Assembly (NCBI GenBank): GCA_017483765.1
Contig: JAFUVE010000077.1
Location: forward strand, 1 to 50,196
Direction of reading: 5' to 3'
From: Bacteroidaceae bacterium
Lineage (GTDB): Bacteria; Bacteroidota; Bacteroidia; Bacteroidales; Bacteroidaceae
DNA: 50,196 bases
A program made the position numbers and the translations under genes. Positions within the stretch are counted from its first letter, which is position 1. Each line of letters begins with the position of its first letter. Positions 43,363 through 50,196 of the stretch are shown piece after piece. The notes beneath the pieces were generated by a model, which had not been told where the DNA came from, did no database searches, and saw only the letters and a list, made by a program, of their open reading frames with translations.

Positions 43363-43974
43363 CTATTTTATTTTCCTTACTTCGTTTGCCACATATTCTT
43401 TGATTTCTTCCCAATCTGCATCCTTGAACATTTTAGGCATACCCTGTAGATTGGCATCCTTGAAGTATGAAAGGCTCATGAGGGCTTGAAACTCATTGTG
43501 GTCTGGATATTTCGTTTTGTAAAAACTAAGAATTTGATCAAGTGTATAGTGCTGTAGGAGAAAATACAAATCTATAAAATCCTTTTTTGACCCTCGACCT
43601 ACTATGGCATTCACTTTCATGGCTGCTATGTCTGGAGGTGAGGCTAATCGTATATTATCCTCTATTATTGCTTTGTCAATCCATGGATAGCAATAATTGA
43701 CTATGTCTACCTTTACCTCGTTGATAAAGTATATTTTAATGTTTTTGGATTCTTTGAGGATTTGAACGTTTCCAAAATTGGAGAGACATTGCCGAATAGC
43801 TGGAGCATCGTCTTCAATTGTGCCGAAAAAATCAAGGTCTATTGATTGACGATGACCATATTGAAGTGCAAGAGACGTGCCCCCTACGAGTCGGGTTTCT
43901 GAAAAGATGGACTCTGAAGCAATTTTTTTCAGGAGTTCCAGAGTGTCGGGGCGGATTGTCTGTAATGATAGCAT
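43363..43974 (-). CDS. AbiEii-type nucleotidyltransferase toxin
   Basis: The 203-residue protein carries the AbiEii core: VGGTSLALQYGHRQSIDLDF is the GGTxLAL..R.S.DLDFF motif of the DNA polymerase beta-like nucleotidyltransferase fold. A second part follows (SPPDIAAMKVNAIVGRGSKK, DFIDLYFLL), as in MenT/AbiEii toxins. Family members transfer nucleotides to tRNA and cause growth arrest in phage defence. The gene is AT-richer than neighbours, overlaps its upstream partner by 46 bp and probably forms a toxin-antitoxin pair with it. Confidence 0.85.
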   Translation of the reverse strand: MLSLQTIRPDTLELLKKIASESIFSETRLVGGTSLALQYGHRQSIDLDFFGTIEDDAPAIRQCLSNFGNVQILKESKNIKIYFINEVKVDIVNYCYPWIDKAIIEDNIRLASPPDIAAMKVNAIVGRGSKKDFIDLYFLLQHYTLDQILSFYKTKYPDHNEFQALMSLSYFKDANLQGMPKMFKDADWEEIKEYVANEVRKIK

Positions 43975-44234
43975 CTGTATTCTTCTTCATTTGTATGTGA
44001 CAGTGTGCATATATATGAAAGACAAATCGGATCCAAAGAACGTAGCTCTTTACATACTTCAACGATTTTGTCCAATCCATAATAGTCTAATATGGTCCTC
44101 CAGTCGTTCAAATTCCCATATTCGAGGACTCGTGGGATAATCTGTATGGCATGTTTGTCCATGTCAAATTGACTTCTGTCTATATCCCAAAATAATACCG
44201 ACGATAATTGGCTTATACATTTACTTTTATTCAT
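43929..44234 (-). CDS. DUF6922-like protein, probable partner of AbiEii toxin
   Basis: The product is about 101 residues from ATG 44234 (MNKSKCISQLSSVLFWDIDR). The open frame runs upstream to 44330, but that part (Lys-rich) is probably leader. FWDIDRSQFDMDKHAIQIIP and RVLEYGNLNDWRTILDYYGL match my memory of the DUF6922 family, which lies next to AbiEii-type genes in Bacteroidetes. It is cytoplasmic and helical. It overlaps the toxin start, so it likely acts as the antitoxin or chaperone. This role is inferred from context. The AbiEi antitoxin fold was not recognised. Confidence 0.72.
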   Translation of the reverse strand: MNKSKCISQLSSVLFWDIDRSQFDMDKHAIQIIPRVLEYGNLNDWRTILDYYGLDKIVEVCKELRSLDPICLSYICTLSHTNEEEYRCYHYRQSAPTLWNS

Positions 44235-44346
44235 ATGTGATCGTTTTTGCGAAGATACCAAATTTTTTCGAAAACTCAAAAGATTTGTCTTTTTATTGGC
44301 CTGTTTTTTCAAATATATAAGCACGCTCAACTCGGGAAAGAACTTC

Positions 44347-45315
44347 CTATTGGAACGGGTTGATAGAGCTGTATTTCTCTTTTATCTCCTGTTCCAGGTT
44401 GGCTTCCTTGTGTTCGGCCACTTCTTCTTCGGCTTGCAGTTTTGAGGCGAGGGCTGCGTCTTCTGTGGCGCCGTCTGCATCGCCGAGCGCCCCCTTCAGT
44501 TCCTTTCGTGCCAGGATAATCTGTGCGTACTCGCCGTTCTGCTCTATCGCGTCGTTGATGGTCGTCTCGGCGTCCTCATATTGCTCCTGGCGAACCTGAA
44601 GACGGGCGATCCTCACGTAGGCGGAGCGCATGAACGGATTTTCGGCCACCACTTCCCGATAACTTTCCATGGCAGCGGAGTCGTCTCCTGTCGACTCCAG
44701 CAGCTCTCCGCGAAGCAGCAGCACCTCGTCGCTCGTCTGACCTTCGCTCTGCAGATGTTCCAGGTCGGCAAGGGCTTCTTCGTACTTCTGCTCCTGCTGA
44801 TACACGCGGGCACGGAGTTGATAGCTGTCGTAAGATTCGGGATGCAGTGCTATGGCGGCGGAGGCTTCCTGCTCGGCTTCCTCCAGTTTGCCGGTGGCCA
44901 GATGCTTCTCTGCCAGCAGATAGTGGCCTGCAGAGCGGCTCTCGTCAAGGCTTATACCGCGAACGCAGGCCGACTCCATCTCGTCGTACTGTTCCAGCTG
45001 AAAGAGCAGCTGGGCCAGGCTCAGAGGGTGGTTGGCATTCTCGGGATAGAGCTCGCACAACTCCTTTGCCACCTCTGCCGCACTCTCCAGGTCGTTGTCC
45101 CGGATATAGGCATTCACCAGCATCGTGTGCGCCTCCTCGTCCTCTTGGATGTCGAGGGCGTGAGTCAGGTAAGTGATGGCATGGCCTGTCTTACCCATCC
45201 TGAGGGCCTGCAGACCGTTATATTTCAGTGTGTCGAAACTGTTTGCGTCGCGCTTCTGCTCGCGCTCTTCCTCGCTCGGCTCTTTCCCGCCGAATAATTT
45301 CTTGAAAAATCCCAT
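44347..45315 (-). CDS. Tetratricopeptide-repeat protein
   Basis: The 322-residue protein starts MGFFKKLFGGKEPSEEEREQ and has no clear signal peptide. About seven or eight TPR units follow (GLQALRMGKTGHAITYLTHA, EKHLATGKLEEAEQEASAAI, ARVYQQEQKYEEALADLEHL), and the end is acidic and helical. It would be a soluble protein-interaction scaffold. No specific partner is evident. Composite repeats separate it from recQ on the same strand, so joint transcription is possible but not shown. Confidence 0.85.
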   Translation of the reverse strand: MGFFKKLFGGKEPSEEEREQKRDANSFDTLKYNGLQALRMGKTGHAITYLTHALDIQEDEEAHTMLVNAYIRDNDLESAAEVAKELCELYPENANHPLSLAQLLFQLEQYDEMESACVRGISLDESRSAGHYLLAEKHLATGKLEEAEQEASAAIALHPESYDSYQLRARVYQQEQKYEEALADLEHLQSEGQTSDEVLLLRGELLESTGDDSAAMESYREVVAENPFMRSAYVRIARLQVRQEQYEDAETTINDAIEQNGEYAQIILARKELKGALGDADGATEDAALASKLQAEEEVAEHKEANLEQEIKEKYSSINPFQ

Positions 45316-45357
45316 TTTTATGTTTGTTTTGCGTTATTCTGTTTAATATGTCCCCTC

Positions 45358-45468
45358 CGAATCCTCGAAATCTCGAATCTTGGTCGCCTTGAAATCTCGA
45401 ATCCTCGAACGAAACCGTCCGGATGGCTAAACCTCACACCTCAAACCGCAAACCTCAAATTTCAAACC
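45358..45468. repeat. Composite intergenic module: TCGAAATCTCGAATCCTCG tract, CCGTCCGGATGG core and AAACCTCAAA tract
   Basis: The gap between the TPR and recQ genes contains degenerate CTCGAAATCTCGAATC units, then AACGAAACCGTCCGGATGGC, then AAACCTCAAATTTCAAACCT tracts. The same GAACGAAACCGTCCGGATGG core sits near 36395, followed by the same kind of tract and then a palindromic element. Confidence 0.75.
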
Positions 45469-47376
45469 TCAAACCACCCTGATCATCCCCGTGTCCAGTT
45501 CCAGCTCTTCTTCGCTGACCATCTCGTCTATCAGGGCGTCCAGTTGCTCGCGGTTCACGTTCAGCGTGTTCAGTTCCTTCAGGCTGTGCCATTCGCCGTC
45601 GCCCAGCAGACTGACCAACTGTTGGCGGAGGCTGGGAGGAGCGGTCTTCTGCTGTTTCTTTTTCTTGCGGCACACGTCGCATAAGCCGCAGTCCTTCGCG
45701 TCTTTCTGACCGAAATATTCCAGCAGCATACGGCTGCGGCAATGACGTGTGGACGAGGCGAAGCGGATCACTTCCTCTATCCGGGTCGTGTAGTCTGTCT
45801 TGCGGTCGGCATAAACCATGTCCGACAAGTAGAGGTCTTTCCCTTCCACGCGGCCTTGGCGGAAGGTGATGGTGGGCTCGTTGCTGCGGGGGATGTAGTC
45901 GATGATGCGTTGCTGAGCCATGGATTTCAGCTCTTCGTAGATGGGCTCCACGCCGATGCCCGTCAGATGGGACATCTGAAGCTCGTCGATGTAGACGTAG
46001 TCGGCAAAAAGACCGCTGTAGGTCCTCAGCAGGCAGTTGATGATGGTCTCGCGGCGCTGGCTGCCTTCGTGCAGACGGTAAAGATCTTCCTTGCTCAGGG
46101 CAAAGCGGAAGCGCGACTTGAATTCCGGGTCGGTGCAGTATTCGATGTAGCCGGCGTTGTCCAGCAGGTGGAGCGAACTCTCTGTCTGCACCGGAAACTG
46201 GTGAAACGTGCGGCAGAACTTCTCCAGACTGAATTTGTAGGTCCGGTTCTTGCTTTCGCCGATGCCGACTTCCAGGAAATAGCACAGGTTGTCGTAGGTG
46301 TCGCGGATGTAGTCGGATGGGGGGTAGGTCTCGTCGATCCTGCGACGCAGCTTCCCCTGGTCCTGGTTGTTGTATAGTAGCACGGCATACGACCGCTTAC
46401 CATCCCTTCCGGCTCGGCCGGCCTCCTGGAAGTAGGCCTCTATCGAGTCGGGCACGTTGTAGTGGATCACCAGCCGTACGTCGGGCTTGTCGATGCCCAT
46501 GCCGAAGGCGTTCGTGGCCACCATCACGCGGCACCGCCCTTTCGTCCAGTTGCGCTGGCGTAGGTCGCGCTCGGCTTCTGTCAGGCCTGCGTGGTAGTTC
46601 TCGGAGAAGATGCCGAATTCCTCCAGGCGGTGGGCAAGCTCGCTCGTCAGTCTGCGAGAGCGGGTGTACACAATCGCGCTTCCTTCCTGGTAGCTCTGAA
46701 GGATATGGATCAGCTCGTCGTCCTTGTTCTCGGTCTCACGAACCACGTACACCAGGTTCTTGCGCTCGAAACTCATCGAGTACACGTTCTTCTCCGAGAA
46801 GTTCAGGCGCTCCTGGATGTCGTCCACCACCTTTGGAGTCGCCGTAGCCGTCAAGGCCAAAACGGGAACGGGGTAGTGGATGAGCTTACGCAAATTGGCT
46901 ATCTCCAGGTAGGCGGGGCGGAAGTCATATCCCCATTGCGAGATGCAGTGGGCTTCGTCCACGCAGATCATGCAGATGTTGCGCATATAGCGCAGCTTGG
47001 CCTGGAACAGCTCGGTGCCCAGTCGCTCGGGCGACACGTACAGGAACTTGAAGTCGCCGAAGATGCAGTTCTCAAGCACGCGCTCTATCTCGCTCCGGAT
47101 CATCCCGGAGTAGACGGCCTCGGCTTTGATGCCGCGAAGGCGAAGCTGCGACACCTGGTCTTTCATCAGCGCTATCAAGGGAGTGACCACGATGCACATC
47201 CCGCCCATCGCCAGCGTAGGAACCTGAAAGCACACGCTCTTGCCGCCGCCCGTGGGCATCAGTCCCAGCGTGTCCTTCCCGCTCCCTATCGAGCTGATGA
47301 TTTCCTCCTGAATACCGCGGAACGAGTCGTAGCCCCAGTATTGCTTCAGTATCTTCTTATAGTCTGCTATATCCAA
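45469..47376 (-). CDS. recQ: ATP-dependent DNA helicase RecQ
   Basis: The 635-residue superfamily 2 helicase starts MDIADYKKILKQYWGYDSFR. It has Walker A LMPTGGGKSVCFQVP near residue 40, DEAH box CVDEAHCISQWGYDFRP and the helicase C domain (VATNAFGMGIDKPDVRLVIH, EAGRAGRDGKRSYAVLL). A zinc-binding segment (CRSRMLLEYFGQ..CGLCDVC) precedes a winged-helix C-terminus. No HRDC domain was recognised at the end. It unwinds 3'-5' in recombination and repair, and recJ is the next gene upstream on the same strand. Confidence 0.95.
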   Translation of the reverse strand: MDIADYKKILKQYWGYDSFRGIQEEIISSIGSGKDTLGLMPTGGGKSVCFQVPTLAMGGMCIVVTPLIALMKDQVSQLRLRGIKAEAVYSGMIRSEIERVLENCIFGDFKFLYVSPERLGTELFQAKLRYMRNICMICVDEAHCISQWGYDFRPAYLEIANLRKLIHYPVPVLALTATATPKVVDDIQERLNFSEKNVYSMSFERKNLVYVVRETENKDDELIHILQSYQEGSAIVYTRSRRLTSELAHRLEEFGIFSENYHAGLTEAERDLRQRNWTKGRCRVMVATNAFGMGIDKPDVRLVIHYNVPDSIEAYFQEAGRAGRDGKRSYAVLLYNNQDQGKLRRRIDETYPPSDYIRDTYDNLCYFLEVGIGESKNRTYKFSLEKFCRTFHQFPVQTESSLHLLDNAGYIEYCTDPEFKSRFRFALSKEDLYRLHEGSQRRETIINCLLRTYSGLFADYVYIDELQMSHLTGIGVEPIYEELKSMAQQRIIDYIPRSNEPTITFRQGRVEGKDLYLSDMVYADRKTDYTTRIEEVIRFASSTRHCRSRMLLEYFGQKDAKDCGLCDVCRKKKKQQKTAPPSLRQQLVSLLGDGEWHSLKELNTLNVNREQLDALIDEMVSEEELELDTGMIRVV

Positions 47377-47775
47377 TTGCTTTCATCTTTTTTATGTCGT
47401 TCTCGCCTGCCAATCCCTCGCTTCCTCGTTTCTTCGCTTCCTCGCTTCCTCGATTGTTCGATTTTCGTTTTCTCGTTTCCTCGATTTTTCGAAATGTCGA
47501 TTCCTTGTTTCCTCGCTTCCTCGAAAAAATCATCCGGATGGCGAAGATTTTGGAGCAGCGAGCGAAATGCCAAGCTCGCTTGAGCATTTCTGAAATCTCC
47601 GTTTGAGCCGAATTCAATGCCAAGCTCGCTTGAGCATTGATGAGGCGTAGGAGATTCGCCGTAGGCAATCGTGACAGAATCCTGTGAAGCGAAACCTCAA
47701 TTTTCGTGCAAGCGAGAGCAGAATGAAGCTTGCTTCAATTTTGCCGAGCGCAGCCGAAAATCATGTCAATAAATT
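47377..47775. repeat. Repeat-filled recJ-recQ intergenic region
   Basis: No gene is seen here. TTCCTCG(C/A)TTCCTCG-type microsatellite at 47400-47526 is followed by CATCCGGATGGC (47531-47542). Two hairpins at 47565-47589 (AAATGCCAAGC-TC-GCTTGAGCATTT) and 47615-47639 (CAATGCCAAGC-TC-GCTTGAGCATTG) are the GC-changed versions of the palindromic family, each with the bulged A. The first has an outer stem AGATTT (47545-47550) with AAATCT (47593-47598). The last element is at 47699-47772. Confidence 0.75.
47699..47772. repeat. Palindromic repeat element next to recJ stop
   Basis: Nearly identical to the copies at 33629 and 36300, and starting 3 bp after the recJ stop on the minus strand. Confidence 0.85.
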
Positions 47776-49497
47776 TCAAACTTTCTCAGCCTTTATATCC
47801 ACGATTTGCAGTTGGATGTCTCCTTTCTTGTGCGTGTTGTCCTCCAGCGTATAGGCGATGTCGAACGACCGTTTCGTCTTGATATACCGTGCCTGCGAGC
47901 TCTGACCGAACGCGATGCCGTTCATCACGTGGTTCGAGTTCGTGTCCACCAGCTCCAGCTTGATATGCTCCTGGTCTTTCCCCACCACCTTGCTCGTACC
48001 GTAGTCATACACTTCTCGTGTCATGAACGTGGGCTTCTGGTTGTCTGGACCGAACGGGCGCATCTTCTTCAGGTCGTTGAAGAACTTGTGGTTGATCTCC
48101 TGGAAGCGGAGCTCCGCGTCGATGTCCAGGTTGGCCTGCGTCTGGTGGTCGGCTATGTGGGTGCTCACGTATTCCTCGAACATCTCGCTGAATTTCTCCA
48201 CGTTTTCCACCTTCAACGACAGGCCGGCGGCATAGGGGTGGCCGCCGAAGTTCTCCAGAAGGCTTGAGCAGTGCTGGATGGCTTTGTAAACGTCGAAGTT
48301 GCTTACGCTCCGGGCTGAGCCCGTGGCGATGTCACCCGTGCGGCACAGCACTACGGCAGGCCGGTAGTAAAGCTCGGTCAGGCGTGAGGCCACGATGCCG
48401 ATCACGCCTTTGTGCCAGTCTTCCTCGTAAATCACCATCGAACTCTTTCCCGCCATCTCTGGCATCAGGTCCACCAGTATGTTGGCCTCTTCTGTCATGC
48501 GCTTGTCCAGTTCCTTGCGCTCCTCGTTGTATTCGTTGATGCGGGCGGCCTGTTCGCGGGCCTTCACGATGTCGCGCTCCACGAGCAGACGAACCGACTC
48601 CTTGCCGTTCTGGATGCGGCCCGAGGCGTTGATGCGCGGACCTATCTTGAAGATGATGTCGCTCATCGTGATCTCACGGCTCGTCATGCCGCAGATGTCT
48701 TTGATGGCCTGAAGACCCACGCATGGGTTGTTGCTCAGCTGACGAAGGCCGTGGTAGGCCAGCACGCGGTTCTCACCCATGATCGGGACGATGTCGCTGG
48801 CGATGCTCACAGCCACGAGGTCCAGCAGCGGAATCAGCGTGTTGAACGGGATGCCGTTGCTGATGGAGAAAGCCTGCATGAACTTGAAGCCCACGCCGCA
48901 GCCCGACAACTCGTTGTAGGGGTAGGTGTTGCCTTCTCGCTTAGCGTTCAGGATGGCAACAGCGGGGGGCAGCTCCTTGTCTGGCACGTGGTGGTCGCAG
49001 ATGATGAAGTCGATGCCAAGGCTCTTCGCGTAGGCTATCTCCTCCACTGCCTTGATGCCGCAGTCCAGGATGATGATCAGCGACACGCCGGTCTCTTTTG
49101 CGTACTCTATTCCCTGGCGCGACACGCCGTAGCCTTCGTCGTTGCGGTCGGGGATGTAGTAGTCCATGTTGGAATAGTACTGCTGGAGGTAGCGGTACAC
49201 CAGTGCGACGGCCGTACAGCCGTCCACGTCATAGTCACCGTATATCAGGATGCGCTCCTTCCGGCCCATCGCTTCGTTCAGCCGTTCCACGGCCTTGTCC
49301 ATGTCCTGCATCAGAAACGGGTCGTGAAGCGCGTGAAGCTGCGGACGGAAGAACGACTTGGCATCTGCCGCCGTCGTGACGCCGCGCCTAAGCAGAAGCA
49401 GGCATATCACTGGGCTCACGCCTATGTCCAGCGACAGCTTAGCCGCTGCCGCCTGCTCTTCGGGTGTGGGTGGGGTGTAATTCCATCTGTAATTCAT
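47776..49497 (-). CDS. recJ: Single-stranded-DNA-specific exonuclease RecJ
   Basis: The 573-residue 5'-3' exonuclease starts MNYRWNYTPPTPEEQAAAAK. DHH-family catalytic motifs are ILIYGDYDVDGCTAVALVYR, IILDCGIKA and FIICDHHVPDKELP. ENFGGHPYAAGLSL marks the DHHA1 domain and the C-terminal OB-fold follows. It acts in recombination and mismatch repair with RecQ-family helicases, which fits recQ being the next gene. The length matches the Bacteroidetes family. Confidence 0.96.
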   Translation of the reverse strand: MNYRWNYTPPTPEEQAAAAKLSLDIGVSPVICLLLLRRGVTTAADAKSFFRPQLHALHDPFLMQDMDKAVERLNEAMGRKERILIYGDYDVDGCTAVALVYRYLQQYYSNMDYYIPDRNDEGYGVSRQGIEYAKETGVSLIIILDCGIKAVEEIAYAKSLGIDFIICDHHVPDKELPPAVAILNAKREGNTYPYNELSGCGVGFKFMQAFSISNGIPFNTLIPLLDLVAVSIASDIVPIMGENRVLAYHGLRQLSNNPCVGLQAIKDICGMTSREITMSDIIFKIGPRINASGRIQNGKESVRLLVERDIVKAREQAARINEYNEERKELDKRMTEEANILVDLMPEMAGKSSMVIYEEDWHKGVIGIVASRLTELYYRPAVVLCRTGDIATGSARSVSNFDVYKAIQHCSSLLENFGGHPYAAGLSLKVENVEKFSEMFEEYVSTHIADHQTQANLDIDAELRFQEINHKFFNDLKKMRPFGPDNQKPTFMTREVYDYGTSKVVGKDQEHIKLELVDTNSNHVMNGIAFGQSSQARYIKTKRSFDIAYTLEDNTHKKGDIQLQIVDIKAEKV

Positions 49498-49783
49498 TTT
49501 GTATTTTGTTTTTTTTTTTTATTTGCTGGTCTCAAATATGCGGTCACTCTATTCCTGTCCTGCCTTACCGCCAGCCAGGGATTCTTCATTCTTCATTAAA
49601 AATCGTCCGCATGGCCAATTCTTCATTCTTCATTTAAATGAATACCGCATATTATGTTCCAAAATTACAAAAAAAAATCCAATTATTACGCATTTTCCAT
49701 GTTAATAATGTGAAAAAATCAAAAAAAACTTCTGTTCTTCTTTTTTCTCTCATCCTTTTATTGACTTTTCTCATTTTCTTTTG

Positions 49784-49791
49784 TATTTTTG
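49784..49791 (+). promoter_or_regulatory. -7 promoter element of the antitoxin gene
   Basis: TATTTTTG matches TAnnTTTG and lies only 15 bp before the ATG at 49806, so the leader is very short. The gap 49498-49783 otherwise holds AT-rich sequence and a TCGTCCGCATGGCC motif (near 49602) flanked by ATTCTTCATTCTTCAT repeats, and no gene. Confidence 0.5.
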
Positions 49792-49805
49792 CAAAAAAAT
49801 GAAAT

Positions 49806-50051
49806 ATGGAAAATAGAGTTAGAACAACAATTTCACTTCCGGCCTATCTTCTTGGTAGCCTCAAGGAGGAAGCTAAGCTCAAGAAGAAAAGTGTGAGCCA
49901 AATTATTGAGGAAATGCTGGAATTTGCTGCCACACTCGTCCCGAATAAAGAAACTATGGCCGCAATTGAGGAGGCACGCCATGGTGATAACCTCGAGGAG
50001 CTCTCCTCATACGACATTGAACATTTTGAGGATTTTGTTGCGGGGCTATGA
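49806..50051 (+). CDS. Ribbon-helix-helix antitoxin-like protein
   Basis: The 81-residue protein starts MENRVRTTISLPAYLLGSLK. RTTISLP is the DNA-binding strand and the helices KEEAKLKKKSVSQIIEEML form the ribbon-helix-helix fold. The C-terminal tail IEEARHGDNLEELSSYDIEH is like the toxin-neutralising tail of type II antitoxins. A toxin would normally follow. The start of a next frame overlaps this stop (ATG at 50048), but it ends after nine codons inside the end repeat. The antitoxin is therefore orphan here, unless a toxin was lost to repeat insertion. Confidence 0.8.
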   Translation: MENRVRTTISLPAYLLGSLKEEAKLKKKSVSQIIEEMLEFAATLVPNKETMAAIEEARHGDNLEELSSYDIEHFEDFVAGL

Positions 50052-50055
50052 CTAT

Positions 50056-50196
50056 AGGGGTGTTCTATAAATTCTGATTTTGGAATGCTCCTACAAATGG
50101 ATGTTTCATTTCGGTTGCTTTTGGTTTTCTGTGGTGCCTTTTTGTCATCATTCTCGGTTACATAGCTCGCTATGCGCCCTCAAATGCTAACAAAAA
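50056..50196 (-). repeat. Right copy of the inverted end repeat and its flank
   Basis: Bases 50056-50113 are the reverse complement of 83-140 with three mismatches, and 50109-50123 match 1-15. The interior edge (AGGGGTGTTCT) lies 4 bp after the antitoxin stop. The rest (50124-50196) is a further segment of the repeat or its flank. No open reading frame is seen in it. Confidence 0.7.

Overview
The window looks like a chromosomal segment of a Bacteroidales bacterium, most likely Prevotella or a close relative. The evidence is a SusC/SusD pair, a Bacteroidetes-type -7 promoter motif (TAnnTTTG) ahead of many genes, SpI and lipobox signal peptides, the pdxJ-exbB-exbD-tonB operon divergent from nadK, and short intergenic repeats of the kind common in Prevotella. 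No rRNA, tRNA or CRISPR array was seen.

Region 1 (1-6420) holds the most unusual content: a diversity-generating retroelement (DGR) locus. A 1448-residue secreted protein with nine fibronectin III repeats ends in a formylglycine-generating-enzyme/C-type-lectin-fold domain. Its last 127 bp (variable region, VR, 4494-4620) are matched without gaps by a second 127-bp copy (template, TR, 6050-6176). The copies differ at 22 positions, and 20 of these are adenines in the TR. All 13 AAC codons of the TR are altered in the VR. A nested hairpin follows the VR but not the TR. No DGR reverse transcriptase is present in the window. Between VR and TR lie an AT-rich HNH endonuclease gene and a small cysteine-containing ORF.

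Region 2 (6500-11386) carries a class A penicillin-binding protein and a Pif1-like helicase fused to TPRs, separated by three 93-bp tandem repeats. Region 3 (11525-30787) is a polysaccharide utilization locus: CE7-like esterase, GH128-like secreted hydrolase with a dockerin, SusC, SusD, a SusE-position lipoprotein, a second dockerin protein, a LicD-family transferase, GH26 and GH95 enzymes. nagB follows at 30917. Taken together it suggests uptake and breakdown of an acetylated or fucosylated hemicellulose or glucan, though the substrate cannot be fixed from sequence.

Region 4 (32032-43359) is mostly housekeeping: a K+ channel, DJ-1/PfpI protein, TonB-ExbD-ExbB energizing complex, PdxJ, NAD kinase, ABC exporter, RuvA, SerB and a MATE transporter. 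Region 5 (43363-50196) has an AbiEii-type toxin with a DUF6922-like partner, a TPR protein, RecQ, RecJ and an orphan ribbon-helix-helix antitoxin.

Intergenic DNA is dense in dispersed repeats. One palindromic family has several diverged copies whose hairpins keep pairing through compensatory changes and keep a bulged A at the same place. A separate 58-bp repeat occurs in inverted orientation at the two ends of the window. Its left copy is interrupted by a member or relative of the palindromic family, flanked by a 6-bp duplication.
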